DNA of 5,374 nt from Mycoplasmatota bacterium. Lineage in GTDB: Bacteria > Bacillota_I > Bacilli_A > RF39 > UBA660. Of the stretch, positions 5,218 to 5,374 are shown one piece after another (within the stretch, counting starts at the first letter, position 1; every line of letters begins with the position of its first letter). The stretch lies in the NCBI GenBank assembly GCA_012840755.1, contig DUWA01000152.1:1-5374 (forward strand), written 5' to 3'. The translations under genes were made by a program, and so were the position numbers. The notes under the pieces were generated by a model. That model made no database searches, had not been told where the DNA came from, and saw only the letters and a program-made list of their open reading frames with translations.

Positions 5218-5246
5218 TTAAAATTGTGGTATTATATTGTTATAAT
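5218..5246 (+). promoter_or_regulatory. Candidate extended -10 promoter of the right-edge gene
   Basis: TATAAT at 5241-5246 with TG at 5238-5239 forms an extended -10. TTAAAA at 5218-5223 is a weak -35 at 17 nt. A loose 7-bp inverted repeat (5232-5238 with 5244-5250) surrounds the -10. The expected leader is about 25 nt. Confidence 0.6.
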
Positions 5247-5276
5247 ATAAATATAAATCTCGAAAGGGTGGTTTAA

Positions 5277-5374
5277 GTGGCAAATAAAGAAACTAGTAAC
5301 ATAAATGAAGAGGAAGTAGTAAAAAAAGAAACTAAACAAACAACTGCATCAAAGAAAAAAAATAGTACAGTTAA
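5277..5374 (+). CDS. Lys/Glu/Thr-rich N-terminus of an unidentified protein, cut by the window edge
   Basis: Only 32 codons are visible, starting from GTG and reading (M)ANKETSNINEEEVVKKETK, then QTTASKKKNSTV, with no stop before the edge. The start is supported by AAAGGGTGG at 5263-5271, 5 nt upstream, and by the extended -10 promoter before it. The segment is hydrophilic and low-complexity, with no signal peptide or membrane helix, and looks like a disordered N-terminal extension ahead of a folded domain that lies outside the window. I cannot assign a function. An ATG does not occur in frame within this stretch, so GTG is the best available start. It is not part of an operon with the preceding gene, which has its own terminator. 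Confidence 0.7.
   Translation, partial: MANKETSNINEEEVVKKETKQTTASKKKNSTV

Noticed and set aside
5232..5250. Inverted repeat around the -10 of the right-edge gene as an operator
   Set aside because: The arms are 7 bp of pure A/T and partly made by the TATAAT itself. This is expected by chance in such DNA.

Overview
The window is very AT-rich (G+C well under 30 % by eye), gene-dense, and uses strong GGAGG-type ribosome binding sites, TGn-TATAAT promoters and stem-loop terminators with T-tracts. Together with a CdaA/CdaR pair, a DUF378 protein and a YdcC-like lipoprotein, this points to a low-G+C Firmicute or a Mollicutes-related Bacilli lineage. Every recognised tryptophan is TGG and every complete gene stops at TAA or TAG, so nothing suggests TGA recoding. 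The species cannot be named from this window.

Layout, left to right on the + strand unless noted: (1) the 3' end of a SPOUT tRNA methyltransferase, most like TrmL/CspR; (2) a 233-aa single-pass membrane protein with a Lys/Glu block and a long acidic, probably disordered tail carrying a repeated NEDLTVP peptide, closed by its own terminator; (3) cdaA, the membrane diadenylate cyclase, overlapping by 20 nt (4) cdaR, its YbbR-domain regulator; (5) on the - strand, a 66-aa DUF378 membrane protein converging on cdaR through a shared bidirectional terminator; (6) a 333-aa LolA/YdcC-like lipoprotein; (7) a 183-aa single-pass membrane protein whose outer domain looks like a thioredoxin fold with no cysteines; (8) the first 32 codons of a Lys-rich protein running off the right edge.

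The functional core is the cdaA-cdaR operon, which makes and controls c-di-AMP, the second messenger for potassium/osmotic and cell-wall homeostasis. In many Firmicutes glmM follows cdaR; here a strong terminator and an opposing gene follow instead. The other genes are mostly small envelope proteins in their own transcription units.

The most notable signals are the codon-diverged NEDLTVP repeat and A9 tract in the disordered membrane protein upstream of cdaA, the DGG variant of the CdaA active-site motif, the cysteine-less thioredoxin-like protein with a palindromic promoter, and terminator stems that begin inside the stop codon for every transcription unit whose end is visible. I saw no mobile element, CRISPR array, RNA gene or riboswitch. 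No gene-free stretch exceeds about 130 bases.
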